Of a stretch of DNA of 64,000 bases, positions 43,229 through 51,790 are shown piece after piece. The translations under genes were made by a program, and so were the position numbers. The DNA is from Sphingomonadales bacterium UBA2369 (lineage in GTDB: Bacteria > Pseudomonadota > Alphaproteobacteria > Sphingomonadales > Sphingomonadaceae), in NCBI GenBank assembly GCA_002344055.1, contig DDTH01000006.1:597037-661036 (forward strand), read 5' to 3'. Every line of letters starts with the position of its first letter. The stretch's first letter is position 1. Under the pieces are notes generated by a model that was not told the DNA's origin, did not search any database, and saw only the letters and a list, made by a program, of their open reading frames with translations.

Positions 43229-44653
43229 ATGACCTCCGATCCCCGCTCCTTCCTCTACCGCCCCGGCGGTCTCGATCCCGACGCGGCGAAGCGCCTCACC
43301 GCCAACGCGCTCGGCCGCCTCGACGATGGCGAACTGTTCCTCCAATATACCGCGTCGGAAAGCTTCGGCTTTGACGACGGGCGGCTGAAGACCGCCGATT
43401 TCAACACCCATGCCGGCTTCGGCCTGCGCGGGGTCAGCGGCGAGACCACCGCCTTCGCCCATGCCAACGAGATCAGCGAAGCCGCGATCCTGCGCGCGGC
43501 GGACACGCTGACCATTCTCGATCCCCGCAAGGGCAATGCCGCGCCGCCACCGCGCGGCACCAATGCGCGCCTTTACGTGGACGACGATCCGCTGAACCTG
43601 ATCCCGTTCGCGAAGAAGGTCGCGCTCTGCCAGCAGATCGACGCCGCCGCCCGCGCGCGCGATCCGCGCGTCGCGCAGGTCTCGGTCATGCTCGCCGCCT
43701 CTTGGTCGGTGGTCGAGATCGTCCGCGCCGACGGCTTTGTCGCCCACGACGTCCGCCCGCTCGTCCGTCTCAACGTCAGCATCGTCGCCGAACAGAATGG
43801 CCGCCGCGAAAGCGGCTATCACGGCCTCGGCGGGCGCTATTTGTATGACAGCCTGTTCGAGCCGGAGACGTGGAACCGCGCGATCGACATCGCGCTGGCG
43901 CAGGCTTTGGTGAATCTCGAAAGCGTCGCCGCCCCGGCGGGCGAGTTCACCGTCGTGCTCGGCAATGGCTGGCCCGGCGTGCTGTTGCACGAGGCCATCG
44001 GCCACCCGCTGGAAGGCGATTTCAACCGCAAGGGCACCTCCGCTTTCTCGGGGCGCATCGGCGAACGCGTCGCCGCGCCGGGCGTGACGGTGGTGGACGA
44101 CGGCTCGATCGGCCAGCGCCGCGGCTCGCTCACCATCGACGATGAAGGCACGCCGACGCAGTGCAACACCCTGATCGAGGACGGCATCCTCAAGGGCTAT
44201 ATCCACGACCGCCTCAACGCCCGCCTCATGGGCGTCGAGCCGACCGGCAACGGCCGCCGCGAGAATTTCTCCCACGCACCGATGCCGCGCATGACCAACA
44301 CCTTCATGCTCGGCGGCAGGGACGATCCGGGCGAAATCCTGTCCCGCGCGAAAAACGGCATCTACGCCAAGAGCTTCGGCGGCGGGCAGGTGGACATTAC
44401 CAGCGGCAAGTTCGTTTTCAGCTGCACCGAAGCCTACAAGATCGAGAACGGCAAATTGGGCGCCCCGATCAAGGGCGCGACCCTGATCGGCGACGGCCCG
44501 AGCGTTCTCACGAAGGTCGCGGCGATCGGCAACGACATGGAGCTGGACGAAGGCGTCGGCGTCTGCGGCAAGGGCGGCCAGTCCGTCCCCGCCGGCGTCG
44601 GCCAGCCGACCCTGCTAATCACCGGCCTGACGGTGGGCGGCACCGCCGCCTAG
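43229..44653 (+). CDS. tldD: Metalloprotease TldD
   Basis: 474 residues. TldD and TldE form a heterodimeric zinc protease that degrades unstructured peptides and matures some RiPPs such as microcin B17. The catalytic HEAIGHPLEGD (His254) is present, and the end has GGTAA with VCGKGGQSVPAGVGQP before it. No TldE or RiPP precursor is adjacent. The ATG at 43229 begins MTSDPRSFLYRPGG. A long palindrome follows the stop. Confidence 0.95.
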   Translation: MTSDPRSFLYRPGGLDPDAAKRLTANALGRLDDGELFLQYTASESFGFDDGRLKTADFNTHAGFGLRGVSGETTAFAHANEISEAAILRAADTLTILDPRKGNAAPPPRGTNARLYVDDDPLNLIPFAKKVALCQQIDAAARARDPRVAQVSVMLAASWSVVEIVRADGFVAHDVRPLVRLNVSIVAEQNGRRESGYHGLGGRYLYDSLFEPETWNRAIDIALAQALVNLESVAAPAGEFTVVLGNGWPGVLLHEAIGHPLEGDFNRKGTSAFSGRIGERVAAPGVTVVDDGSIGQRRGSLTIDDEGTPTQCNTLIEDGILKGYIHDRLNARLMGVEPTGNGRRENFSHAPMPRMTNTFMLGGRDDPGEILSRAKNGIYAKSFGGGQVDITSGKFVFSCTEAYKIENGKLGAPIKGATLIGDGPSVLTKVAAIGNDMELDEGVGVCGKGGQSVPAGVGQPTLLITGLTVGGTAA

Positions 44654-44667
44654 CGCAAAGCTCCTGC

Positions 44668-44748
44668 CGTCATGCCAGCGAAGACTGGCATCTCATTGTC
44701 TATCGCCAGGGCCAAGGAAGTGAGATGCCAGCCTTCGCTGGCATGACG
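44668..44748. repeat. Long palindrome with 28-bp arms
   Basis: Arms 44668-44695 and 44721-44748 are complementary at 27 of 28 bases and each arm is itself a small hairpin (TGCCAG...CTGGCA). The core CGTCATGCCAGCGAAG is a mobile intergenic repeat seen in many Proteobacteria. The right arm ends 16 bases before the N-acetyltransferase ATG, so it also forms part of that gene's 5' leader. Confidence 0.85.
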
Positions 44749-44763
44749 ATAAGCGCAAGTGGC

Positions 44764-45585
44764 ATGCTTACTCCCGAACAATTGCGCCGTTATCTGAATC
44801 GCATCGGCTTCGACGGTCAGCCCCGCGCCGACCGGGAGACCCTCGCGACGATCGCCCGGTTTCACACGGCGGCGATTCCGTTCGAGAATCTCGATCCGCT
44901 GATGGGAAAGCCGGCCGAGCTGGCCGTGGGGGCGCTGGTCGCCAAGCTGGTGCAGGGCCGCCGGGGCGGCTTCTGCTTCGAACAGAACGGCCTGCTGTGG
45001 CACGCGCTCGAGACGATCGGCTTCGATGTCACGGCGCTCGCCGGCCGGGTGCGCTGGAACATTCCGGCTCATGTGCCGATGCCACGCACGCACAATCTGC
45101 TGCTGGTGCGGCTTGGCCGCGAGCAATTGCTGATCGACGTCGGTTTCGGCGGCGCGGTCCTCTCCGGCATTCTGGAGTTGCGCGAGGGCGAGCAGGCGAC
45201 GCCGCACGAGCCGTTCCGGCTGCTCCGCGATGGCGATGGCTGGGCGCAGCAGATCAGCGTCGGCGGGGAATGGCGCACGACCTATGGCTTCGATCTGCAG
45301 CCCCAGCTGCATGTGGATTTCGGCGTCGCCAGCTGGTGGGCCTCGACCAATCCCGCCTCGCCTTTCACCCATGGCGTGATGGCCGCCCTTGCCTTGCCCG
45401 ACCGGCGGCTGGCTCTGCGCGACGCCGATCTGGCGATCCACCATCTGGGCGGACCGACCGAGCGTCGGCGGATCGGGACGATCGACGAACTGATCCGCCT
45501 GCTTGCGGAGGATTTTGGTATCGGGATCGTCGATGAAGCGGCGCTGCGTGCGCGACTGGAAGCGGTTGAGCTGCTGGCCAAGTAA
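44764..45585 (+). CDS. Arylamine N-acetyltransferase
   Basis: 273 residues. Transfers acetyl from acetyl-CoA to arylamines or hydrazines. The Cys-His-Asp triad is present: RGGFCFEQN (Cys71), PRTHNLL (His110) and LLIDVGFGG (Asp125). The length is normal for bacterial NAT. The ATG at 44764 was chosen; an ATG at 44743 is in frame but lies inside the repeat. The leader is short and the repeat next to it may influence expression. Confidence 0.92.
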   Translation: MLTPEQLRRYLNRIGFDGQPRADRETLATIARFHTAAIPFENLDPLMGKPAELAVGALVAKLVQGRRGGFCFEQNGLLWHALETIGFDVTALAGRVRWNIPAHVPMPRTHNLLLVRLGREQLLIDVGFGGAVLSGILELREGEQATPHEPFRLLRDGDGWAQQISVGGEWRTTYGFDLQPQLHVDFGVASWWASTNPASPFTHGVMAALALPDRRLALRDADLAIHHLGGPTERRRIGTIDELIRLLAEDFGIGIVDEAALRARLEAVELLAK

Positions 45586-45604
45586 GCCCGGCCATGGAGC
45601 GCGC

Positions 45605-46498
45605 ATGCGTCTGATTCTCGGCCTGCTCGCGCTCGCGGCGGCGATCCTTCCCGCCGTCGCCCAGCAGGCGGCCAATCCCAATGCGGACTTGTCGGTCACC
45701 TCGCCCGCTTACCCCGCCGATCGCGGCCCGCGCGTGCTGATCGATGAGGGGCACGCCAATTTCCACACGCTCGACGGCCGCTACGCGCCCTTTGCGCGCC
45801 TGCTCCGCAATGACGGCTACCGGGTCGGCGCGCATCGCGGCCGCATCCATGCCGAGACACTGGCCGAGGCGGACGTTCTGGTCATCGCCAACGCCTCGCC
45901 GCCGCAGGTCGGCCCGTCCGCCTTCCTGCCGCTGGAGATCGCCTCGCTCAGGACCTGGATTGAGGCCGGTGGATCGCTCCTGCTGATCGCCGATCACCGC
46001 CCCTATGCGGGCGCGACGGCGGAACTGGCGGCGGCGTTCGGCGTCACCTTCCGCAATGCCTATGCCGTCCATCCGGGCAATCGCGGCGAGGATCTGTTCC
46101 GGATCGGCGCGGGCCTGGCCGATCATCCGGTCACCGCCGGTGCGCAGGACGATGCTCCGGTGACCGCGGTTCGCAGCTTCACCGGCTCCGCCTTCACCGC
46201 GCCGGACGCGCGGCCCCTGCTGACGCTGGGCGAAGGCTATCTGGCCGTCGAGGCGGAGGATGCGGACGGTATCGAAGCCGCCATGGCCGCCGCGCCCTCC
46301 GCTGCGGGCATGCTGCAGGGCGCGAGCATCGAGCTCGGCCGGGGCCGCATCGTCGTGCTGGGCGAAGCGGCGATGCTGACCTCGCAGCTCGCCGGCCCGC
46401 AGCAGCGCGTCACCGGCATCGGCGCGCCGGGCGCCGAGCAGAACAAGCAGTTCGCGCTCAACCTGATGCACTGGCTCAGCCGCCGCCGCGGCTATTAG
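45605..46498 (+). CDS. DUF4350-like exported protein
   Basis: 297 residues. A signal peptide covers about 1-20 (LILGLLALAAAILPAVAQ). The rest resembles the DUF4350/glutamine-amidotransferase-like fold: RVLIDEGHANFHTLDGRY, LAEADVLVIANA, LRTWIEAGGSLLLIADHRPYAG and GRIVVLGEAAMLTSQL. Such folds in other proteins bind or sense ligands; no catalytic Cys triad is evident. It starts 19 bp after the acetyltransferase and its stop overlaps the phaC stop (TTAG). Confidence 0.75.
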   Translation: MRLILGLLALAAAILPAVAQQAANPNADLSVTSPAYPADRGPRVLIDEGHANFHTLDGRYAPFARLLRNDGYRVGAHRGRIHAETLAEADVLVIANASPPQVGPSAFLPLEIASLRTWIEAGGSLLLIADHRPYAGATAELAAAFGVTFRNAYAVHPGNRGEDLFRIGAGLADHPVTAGAQDDAPVTAVRSFTGSAFTAPDARPLLTLGEGYLAVEAEDADGIEAAMAAAPSAAGMLQGASIELGRGRIVVLGEAAMLTSQLAGPQQRVTGIGAPGAEQNKQFALNLMHWLSRRRGY

Positions 46499-48285
46499 CG
46501 CGCCTTCACATAGCTGCCCGGCGCGTCCTCGATCGCCTTCAATTTGCCCTTGCCCGGCACCCGCGCGCCCTTGGCCGGAACCTCCTTCGCCGAAAGGTCG
46601 CGAATCCAGCCGATCCAGTCCGGCCACCAGCTCCCCTTCGTCTCCGTCGCCCCGGCGACGAATTCCTCCAGGCTGCCGGCCTTCGCGTCATTGGTCCAAT
46701 ATTGATATTTTCCGGCCTCGGGCGGGTTCACCACCCCGGCGATATGCCCGCTCCCGGCCAGCACGAACTTCAGCGGCCCCTGGAAGTGATGGGTGATCTT
46801 CCACACGCTCCTGGGCGGCGCGATATGGTCCTCGCGTCCCGCCTGCACATAGGTCGGGACACTCACCTTGGTCAGGTTGATCGGCGTGCCGTCGATCGTG
46901 ATCCCGCCCGGCTGCACCAATTTATTCTCGCGATAGAATTGCTGCAGATAGGCGCGGTGCCATTTGGCCGGCAGGTTGGTCGTGTCCGAATTCCAGTGCA
47001 GCAGGTCGAACGGCGTATAATCCTGCCCCAGCAGATAATTGTTCACCACATAGGACCAGATCAGATCCCGCCCGCGCAGCAGATTGAAGGTCGCGGCCAT
47101 GTAGCGCCCGTCCAGATAGCCCTTGTCGGCGCTCAGCTGCCCGATCAGCGCCATCGCCTCGTCGTCGAGGAACATCGTCAGGTCGCCGGCCTCGGTGAAG
47201 TCCACCTGCGCGGTGAAGAAGGTCGCGCTGGCCACTTTCTCCTGCTCGCCCCGCGCCGCCAGCAGCGCCAAAGTCGCGGCCAGATACGTCCCCGCCACGC
47301 AATAGCCGATCAGATGCGCGTTCTTGACCCCCAGCAGGTCGCGCACCGTCTCCAGCGCGTCGAGCTGCGCGAGGACATAATCGTCCATGCCGACATCGGC
47401 CAAAGACTCGTCCGCCGATTTCCAGGACACCACGAACGTCGTCAGCCCCTGCTCCACCGCCCAGCGGATGAAGCTCTTCTTCGGGTTGAGGTCCAGAATG
47501 TAGAAGCGGTTGATCCAGGGCGGGAAGATGATCAGCGGCGTCTCCAGCACGCTCTCCGTCGCCGGCGAATATTGGATCAGCTGGTAGAGCTTGTGCTCCT
47601 TCACCACCTTGCCCGGCGTCACCGCGATGTTGCGGCCAACCTCGAAGTTGGACGAATCCACCTGCGTCAGCTGCCCCTGCCGCATGTCGCGCAGCATATG
47701 CTCCAGGCCTTTGAGCAGATTCTCGCCCTTCGTCTCCAGCGTCTTCTGGATGACGATCGGGTTGGTCGCGGCGAAATTGCTCGGCGCCATCGCATCGACG
47801 AATTGCTGCGTCTGGAATTTCAGTTTCTGCCGCTGCTTCTCGTCCAGCCCCTCCAGCGCATCGACCGACCCCAGCAACCGCTCCGAAACCAGAGTGTAGC
47901 TCTGCCGGATCATGTCGAACATCGGGTGCGCCGCCCATTCCGGCGCGGCGAAGCGGCGGTCGCTCTCGGCCTTCGCCTTCAACGCGTCACTGTCGCCGGC
48001 GGGGGCCTGCCCCAGCATGCGCGACCACAGGTTCAGCCCCTCGGTCCACATCTCGGTCTGCATCTGCGCGAGCTTGGCCGGATCACCCCAAAGCTCTGCC
48101 CCCGGCCACTTTACCGCCGCCCCCGACGGATCGAACATCGCGGCCGGCGCGGGCGGCGCCTCCTTCATCTGCGCCGCGACATGCTCCATCATCAATTGCT
48201 GCGCCCGGCCCATCACGGAGGTCCAGTGCTGCAATTCCTCCAGGCTGGGGATTGGCGGGGTGGTGCTCGTGTCCTGTTCGGCCAT
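46495..48285 (-). CDS. phaC: Class I poly(3-hydroxyalkanoate) synthase
   Basis: 596 residues. Polymerises 3-hydroxyacyl-CoA into PHA storage granules. The lipase-box-like GYCVAG has Cys329 in place of Ser. Conserved stretches include LIIFPPWINRFYILDLNPKKS, WKSADESLADVGMDDY, LLYWNSD-type DLLHWNSDTTNLPA and SGHIAGVVNPP (catalytic His). The N-terminal domain (1-about 230) matches class I synthases. No phaA, phaB, phasin or depolymerase is adjacent. It converges on the DUF4350-like gene. Confidence 0.95.
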   Translation of the reverse strand: MAEQDTSTTPPIPSLEELQHWTSVMGRAQQLMMEHVAAQMKEAPPAPAAMFDPSGAAVKWPGAELWGDPAKLAQMQTEMWTEGLNLWSRMLGQAPAGDSDALKAKAESDRRFAAPEWAAHPMFDMIRQSYTLVSERLLGSVDALEGLDEKQRQKLKFQTQQFVDAMAPSNFAATNPIVIQKTLETKGENLLKGLEHMLRDMRQGQLTQVDSSNFEVGRNIAVTPGKVVKEHKLYQLIQYSPATESVLETPLIIFPPWINRFYILDLNPKKSFIRWAVEQGLTTFVVSWKSADESLADVGMDDYVLAQLDALETVRDLLGVKNAHLIGYCVAGTYLAATLALLAARGEQEKVASATFFTAQVDFTEAGDLTMFLDDEAMALIGQLSADKGYLDGRYMAATFNLLRGRDLIWSYVVNNYLLGQDYTPFDLLHWNSDTTNLPAKWHRAYLQQFYRENKLVQPGGITIDGTPINLTKVSVPTYVQAGREDHIAPPRSVWKITHHFQGPLKFVLAGSGHIAGVVNPPEAGKYQYWTNDAKAGSLEEFVAGATETKGSWWPDWIGWIRDLSAKEVPAKGARVPGKGKLKAIEDAPGSYVKAR

Positions 48286-48326
48286 CTTTGCTCTCTCCTG
48301 TGGAGACAGCCCTTAGCGCCATCGCA

Positions 48327-49043
48327 TCACCGCCGGAAGGCGATCACGAAGCTCCCCCACAGCATGGCCAGGATCGCCACGCTGATCGCCGCGCCCCAGA
48401 ACCAGTAGGGCAGCAGCAGGACATCGGCGATCGCGCCCGTATCCGACCGCTGCTGCGCGCCGCCGACGCTACCGCCGGAACTGAACAGATAGCCGAACTG
48501 GTGCCACACGCTGATGCAGGCCTGCACCCCCAGAAACTGGATGCCGAAGCCCTGCTGATCGTCCGTCCCGCGCAGCGCCAGCGCCAGGATCGCGACGCCC
48601 AGGGCCGGCAGCACCAGCCAGCCGGTCAGCGACCGCACCCAGATCAAAGTCGTGATCAGCAAGGCCGCGCCGACCAGAGCCAGCGCGATCCGCGTCGCCT
48701 CCTTTGTCCGCGAGGCGATGATCAGCAGCGACCCGGCGATCGCCGGCCCCAGCGGCCCGCTCGCCGAAACCAGCACATCGGTGATCGGCGCGAACCCGGC
48801 TGGCCGCGACGACAAGGCGACCCCAGACCCGTCGGCATAGATTTCGAGCCGCTCGAATTGCGAGCCCATCAGCATCGCCGCGATGCCATGCCCCATTTCG
48901 TGAAACCAGGTCGCCAGGATGGTGAAGGGGTAGAGGATCAGGCTGCCGATCTCGGTCTGCCACGCGATGATCGAGACAATCGCGATCCCCGCCAGCACTT
49001 GGACGCGCTGCTTATGATCATAATCGGCAAGCAATCTGGACAT
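48327..49043 (-). CDS. M50-type membrane peptidase
   Basis: 238 residues with about six hydrophobic segments. The zinc motif FHEMGH is at about 47-52, and VSASGPLGPAIAGSLL resembles the second M50B motif, so intramembrane proteolysis is likely. No PDZ domain is visible. It lies 41 bp upstream of phaC on the same strand; the proximity may be accidental. The classical NxxPxxxLDG motif is not seen, so catalysis is uncertain. Confidence 0.78.
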   Translation of the reverse strand: MSRLLADYDHKQRVQVLAGIAIVSIIAWQTEIGSLILYPFTILATWFHEMGHGIAAMLMGSQFERLEIYADGSGVALSSRPAGFAPITDVLVSASGPLGPAIAGSLLIIASRTKEATRIALALVGAALLITTLIWVRSLTGWLVLPALGVAILALALRGTDDQQGFGIQFLGVQACISVWHQFGYLFSSGGSVGGAQQRSDTGAIADVLLLPYWFWGAAISVAILAMLWGSFVIAFRR

Positions 49044-49152
49044 CGCAGCTCCGCATCAGGAGGTGGCCCTATGGGGAACTCTTATCAGGCAGGAGCCAGA
49101 CATGGCTACCGGAGAGCGTTCATCACTCCGGCATCGTCCACCCTGCTGTCCG

Positions 49153-49188
49153 CCGAATGTCCGCAATGGGTGGAAAGCGGACGTTCGG
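49153..49188. repeat. GTCCGC-loop-GCGGAC hairpin, copy 1
   Basis: Arms CCGAATGTCCGC (49153-49164) and GCGGACGTTCGG (49177-49188) pair over 12 positions with one G-T, loop AATGGGTGGAAA. It lies just past the stop of the lower-GC lipoprotein gene. A second copy lies at its other end in the same orientation. Confidence 0.75.
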
Positions 49189-49195
49189 GCGGATG

Positions 49196-49621
49196 CTAAT
49201 TACCAAACTTCAGGTCAGCTGAGCGCACTATGAAGCGACTTTGGCCGTGAAACGTCCACTCAACTCCAACGCACTCACAAATAAGCGGCCAATGTTCAGC
49301 TGGCCGCGCTCCCGTTGGCGCACCTGCAGCTGTGGCGAAGCGCCGAAAAAGTTCGTCATTGTCTACAAAATCGGGCCATATAAATTCGTTTGGGCTGCCG
49401 ACCGGTGCAAAATACAGGCCATGGTGATACTCCCAATGTACCGTAAATCGCCTGCTGACGGTATTGGAAGATGCCGATGCAACCGTGCGCGCAGCCGGCA
49501 ATTCTTCCTGAAGCCGCTGCTTGTGCAGCAGGTAATCGACATAGGGATCGTATGTATGCCGTACAGCGCAAGCGCCGGCACTTAACAGTACGAGAGCGGC
49601 AATCCCTAGCCTTCTGCGCAT
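49196..49621 (-). CDS. Small lipoprotein, lower GC, unknown function
   Basis: 141 residues. The lipobox is LSAGACAV (Cys18), so it is likely lipidated. The mature part has TYDPYVDYLLHKQRLQEEL, then TVHWEYHHGLYFAP and FIWPDFVDNDELFRRFA, and no recognised domain. Codon choice includes ATA, TTA and CAA more often than neighbouring genes, so it may have been acquired recently. Two hairpins of the same repeat family lie immediately on either side. Confidence 0.7.
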   Translation of the reverse strand: MRRRLGIAALVLLSAGACAVRHTYDPYVDYLLHKQRLQEELPAARTVASASSNTVSRRFTVHWEYHHGLYFAPVGSPNEFIWPDFVDNDELFRRFATAAGAPTGARPAEHWPLICECVGVEWTFHGQSRFIVRSADLKFGN

Positions 49622-49646
49622 GGGTCTTTTCTACTGAGGATGGCGA

Positions 49647-49672
49647 TGTCCGCAATGGGTCGAATACGGACA
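49647..49672. repeat. GTCCG-loop-CGGAC hairpin, copy 2
   Basis: TGTCCG (49647-49652) and CGGACA (49667-49672) pair around a loop containing AATGGGTCGAA. It shares GATGTCCGCAATGGGT with copy 1 but has a shorter stem. It lies in the 5' leader of the lower-GC lipoprotein gene. Confidence 0.65.
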
Positions 49673-49775
49673 CCCTCAAGAGAAACTGGATCGAAGGAAC
49701 AAAAAAAGAACTTTCCTACAGACCCCGAACGGGCATATTTATCCCGACTCGCTGCCAGCAAGGAGAGCGCGAGTC

Positions 49776-50495
49776 ATGGAAAACAATTGGAACGGGCGCG
49801 ACGATGAGGCGCCGAAGCACGAGCAACCCGCCCCTTGGGACGAACCGCCGGAGGACGATCCCGCGCCGGCCCGGCCCGCGCGGCACGACGCCTTCACCCC
49901 GGCCCGTCACCGCGTCTTCCTGAAGCATCTGGTCAAGACCGGCTGCATCGCCGACGCCGCCCGCCTCACCGGCGTCGCGGCGCGCACCATCTATCGGCAT
50001 CAGGAGGCCGATGAGGGTTTTGCCCGCAACGTCGAACTGGCGATCCGCATGGCCGGCGGCGGGGTCGAGCAGACCGCCTGGGAGCGCGGCGTGCTGGGCG
50101 TCGACGAACAATTCGCCTGCGGCGGCAAGGTCTATACGCGCAAACGGTATTCGGATTCGCTGCTGCGCCTGCTGCTGCAGGGCTCGAACCCGGACAAATA
50201 TGGCTCCCGCCCCGGCTTCACGCGCAAGCGCATGCGCAAATGGGAGCGCGAGGAGATCAGGCGCGAAATCCACCGCGAGAATTTGGCGAAGCAGCCGTCG
50301 ATCGAGCAGGTCAAGCGCACAATCATCGAACGGGCCAACAACATCCGCCGTCAGCGCGAGCAGCGGCAGTTCGCCGAAGGCTGGTCCCGGAGCGAGGATG
50401 GCGACATGATCCCGCCCGGCTGGGTCCGCGATCCGGCCTGGAATCCGCCCGCGGATCCGCCGGAAAGTCACGAAACCCCCCGCGATTCCGTGTGA
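49776..50495 (+). CDS. HTH protein resembling phage terminase small subunits
   Basis: 239 residues. Residues 1-40 are acidic and Pro-rich. An HTH follows (about 47-72: FLKHLVKTGCIADAARLTGV, then RTIYRHQEADEGF), a pattern like the DNA-binding part of terminase small subunits. The second half has LRLLLQGSNPDKYGSR (the terminase-like 'LNPDKY' pattern) and a long basic helical tail. No terminase large subunit, portal or capsid gene is near, so it is not part of a visible prophage. The aminotransferase starts 60 bp later. Confidence 0.65.
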   Translation: MENNWNGRDDEAPKHEQPAPWDEPPEDDPAPARPARHDAFTPARHRVFLKHLVKTGCIADAARLTGVAARTIYRHQEADEGFARNVELAIRMAGGGVEQTAWERGVLGVDEQFACGGKVYTRKRYSDSLLRLLLQGSNPDKYGSRPGFTRKRMRKWEREEIRREIHRENLAKQPSIEQVKRTIIERANNIRRQREQRQFAEGWSRSEDGDMIPPGWVRDPAWNPPADPPESHETPRDSV

Positions 50496-50555
50496 CAGTC
50501 GTGACATTCGTGACTCTCGTGACTTTCCGCGCACGGGCGGAGTAGAGGCGAGGCC

Positions 50556-51734
50556 ATGACCGATGATTTCTACCGCATCCGCCGCCTGCCGCCCTACGTC
50601 TTCGCCGAAGTGAACGCGATCCGCGCGGCGGCGCGGGCGCGGGGCGAGGATGTGATCGATCTCGGCATGGGCAATCCCGATGGCGCGCCGCCGCCGCACG
50701 TGATCGACAAGCTGGCCGAGGTCGCCCGCAACCCGCGCGCGCATCGTTATTCCGCGTCGAAGGGGATCGTGGGTCTGCGCCGCGCCCAGGCCGATTATTA
50801 CCGCCGCCGCTTCAACGTGGAGCTGGACCCGGACAGCGAGGTCATCGTCACTTTGGGGTCCAAGGAAGGCCTCGCCAATCTCGCCCAGGCGATCACCGCG
50901 CCCGGCGACGTCGTGCTCGCGCCCGATCCCTCCTACCCGATCCATCAATTCGGCTTCATTATCGCCGGCGCCTCGATCCGCTCCATCCCCGCCGCGCCGG
51001 GGCCGGAATTTTTCGAAGTGCTGGAGCGCGCCGTGCGCTTCACCGTGCCGAAGCCCAAGGTGCTGGTGATCGGCTATCCGTCCAACCCGACGGCCTATGT
51101 CGCCGATCTGCCTTTCTACGAAAAGGTCGTCGGCTTCGCCCGCGAGCATGGCCTGTGGGTGATCAGCGATCTGGCCTATGCCGAAATCTATTATGGCGAC
51201 ACGCCCACGCCCTCCATCCTGCAAGTGCCGGACGCGCGCGACGTGGCGGTCGAATTCACTTCGCTGTCGAAGACCTATTCCATGGCCGGCTGGCGGGTCG
51301 GCTTCGCGGTCGGCAATCGTGAACTGATCGGCGCGCTGACGCGGGTGAAATCCTATCTCGATTATGGCGCCTTCACGCCGGTGCAGGCCGCCGCCACCGC
51401 CGCGCTCAACGGCCCGCAGGACATCGTCGAGGCGAACCGCAAGCTCTACAAGGCGCGCCGCGACTGCATGGTGGAAAGCTTCGGCCGCGCCGGCTGGCCG
51501 ATCGAGCCGCCCGCCGCCAGCATGTTCGCCTGGACGCCGATCCCGGAGCAGTTCCGCGCCATGGGCTCGCTCGAATTCACCAAGCGCCTGCTGTCGGAAG
51601 CGGGCGTCGCGCTCAGCCCCGGCGTCGGCTTCGGCGAAGCGGGTGAAGGCTATGTTCGCATTGCCCTGGTCGAGAACGAACAACGCATCCGCCAGGCCGC
51701 GCGCGGCATCAAGCGCTTCCTCGAGCAGGCGTGA
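50556..51734 (+). CDS. PLP-dependent aminotransferase, AlaC-like
   Basis: 392 residues. A fold-type I aminotransferase. DLGMGNPDG near residue 37, VIGYPSNPTAYV, SDLAYAEIYY and the PLP-Lys motif FTSLSKTYSMAGWRVGF are intact. It resembles the AlaC/YfdZ glutamate-pyruvate aminotransferases and related LL-diaminopimelate aminotransferases; the substrate is not certain. glpX follows 56 bp later. Homoserine dehydrogenase, which often lies between these two genes in alphaproteobacteria, is missing here. Confidence 0.9.
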   Translation: MTDDFYRIRRLPPYVFAEVNAIRAAARARGEDVIDLGMGNPDGAPPPHVIDKLAEVARNPRAHRYSASKGIVGLRRAQADYYRRRFNVELDPDSEVIVTLGSKEGLANLAQAITAPGDVVLAPDPSYPIHQFGFIIAGASIRSIPAAPGPEFFEVLERAVRFTVPKPKVLVIGYPSNPTAYVADLPFYEKVVGFAREHGLWVISDLAYAEIYYGDTPTPSILQVPDARDVAVEFTSLSKTYSMAGWRVGFAVGNRELIGALTRVKSYLDYGAFTPVQAAATAALNGPQDIVEANRKLYKARRDCMVESFGRAGWPIEPPAASMFAWTPIPEQFRAMGSLEFTKRLLSEAGVALSPGVGFGEAGEGYVRIALVENEQRIRQAARGIKRFLEQA

Positions 51735-51790
51735 CAAGTGAAAGCGCGCCACCTATCGCCGCGAGCAAATCTTACAGGGAAAATGACGAC

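Noticed and set aside
49776..50495. Prophage suggested by the terminase-like HTH protein
   Set aside because: No large subunit, portal, capsid, integrase or attachment repeat was found around it.
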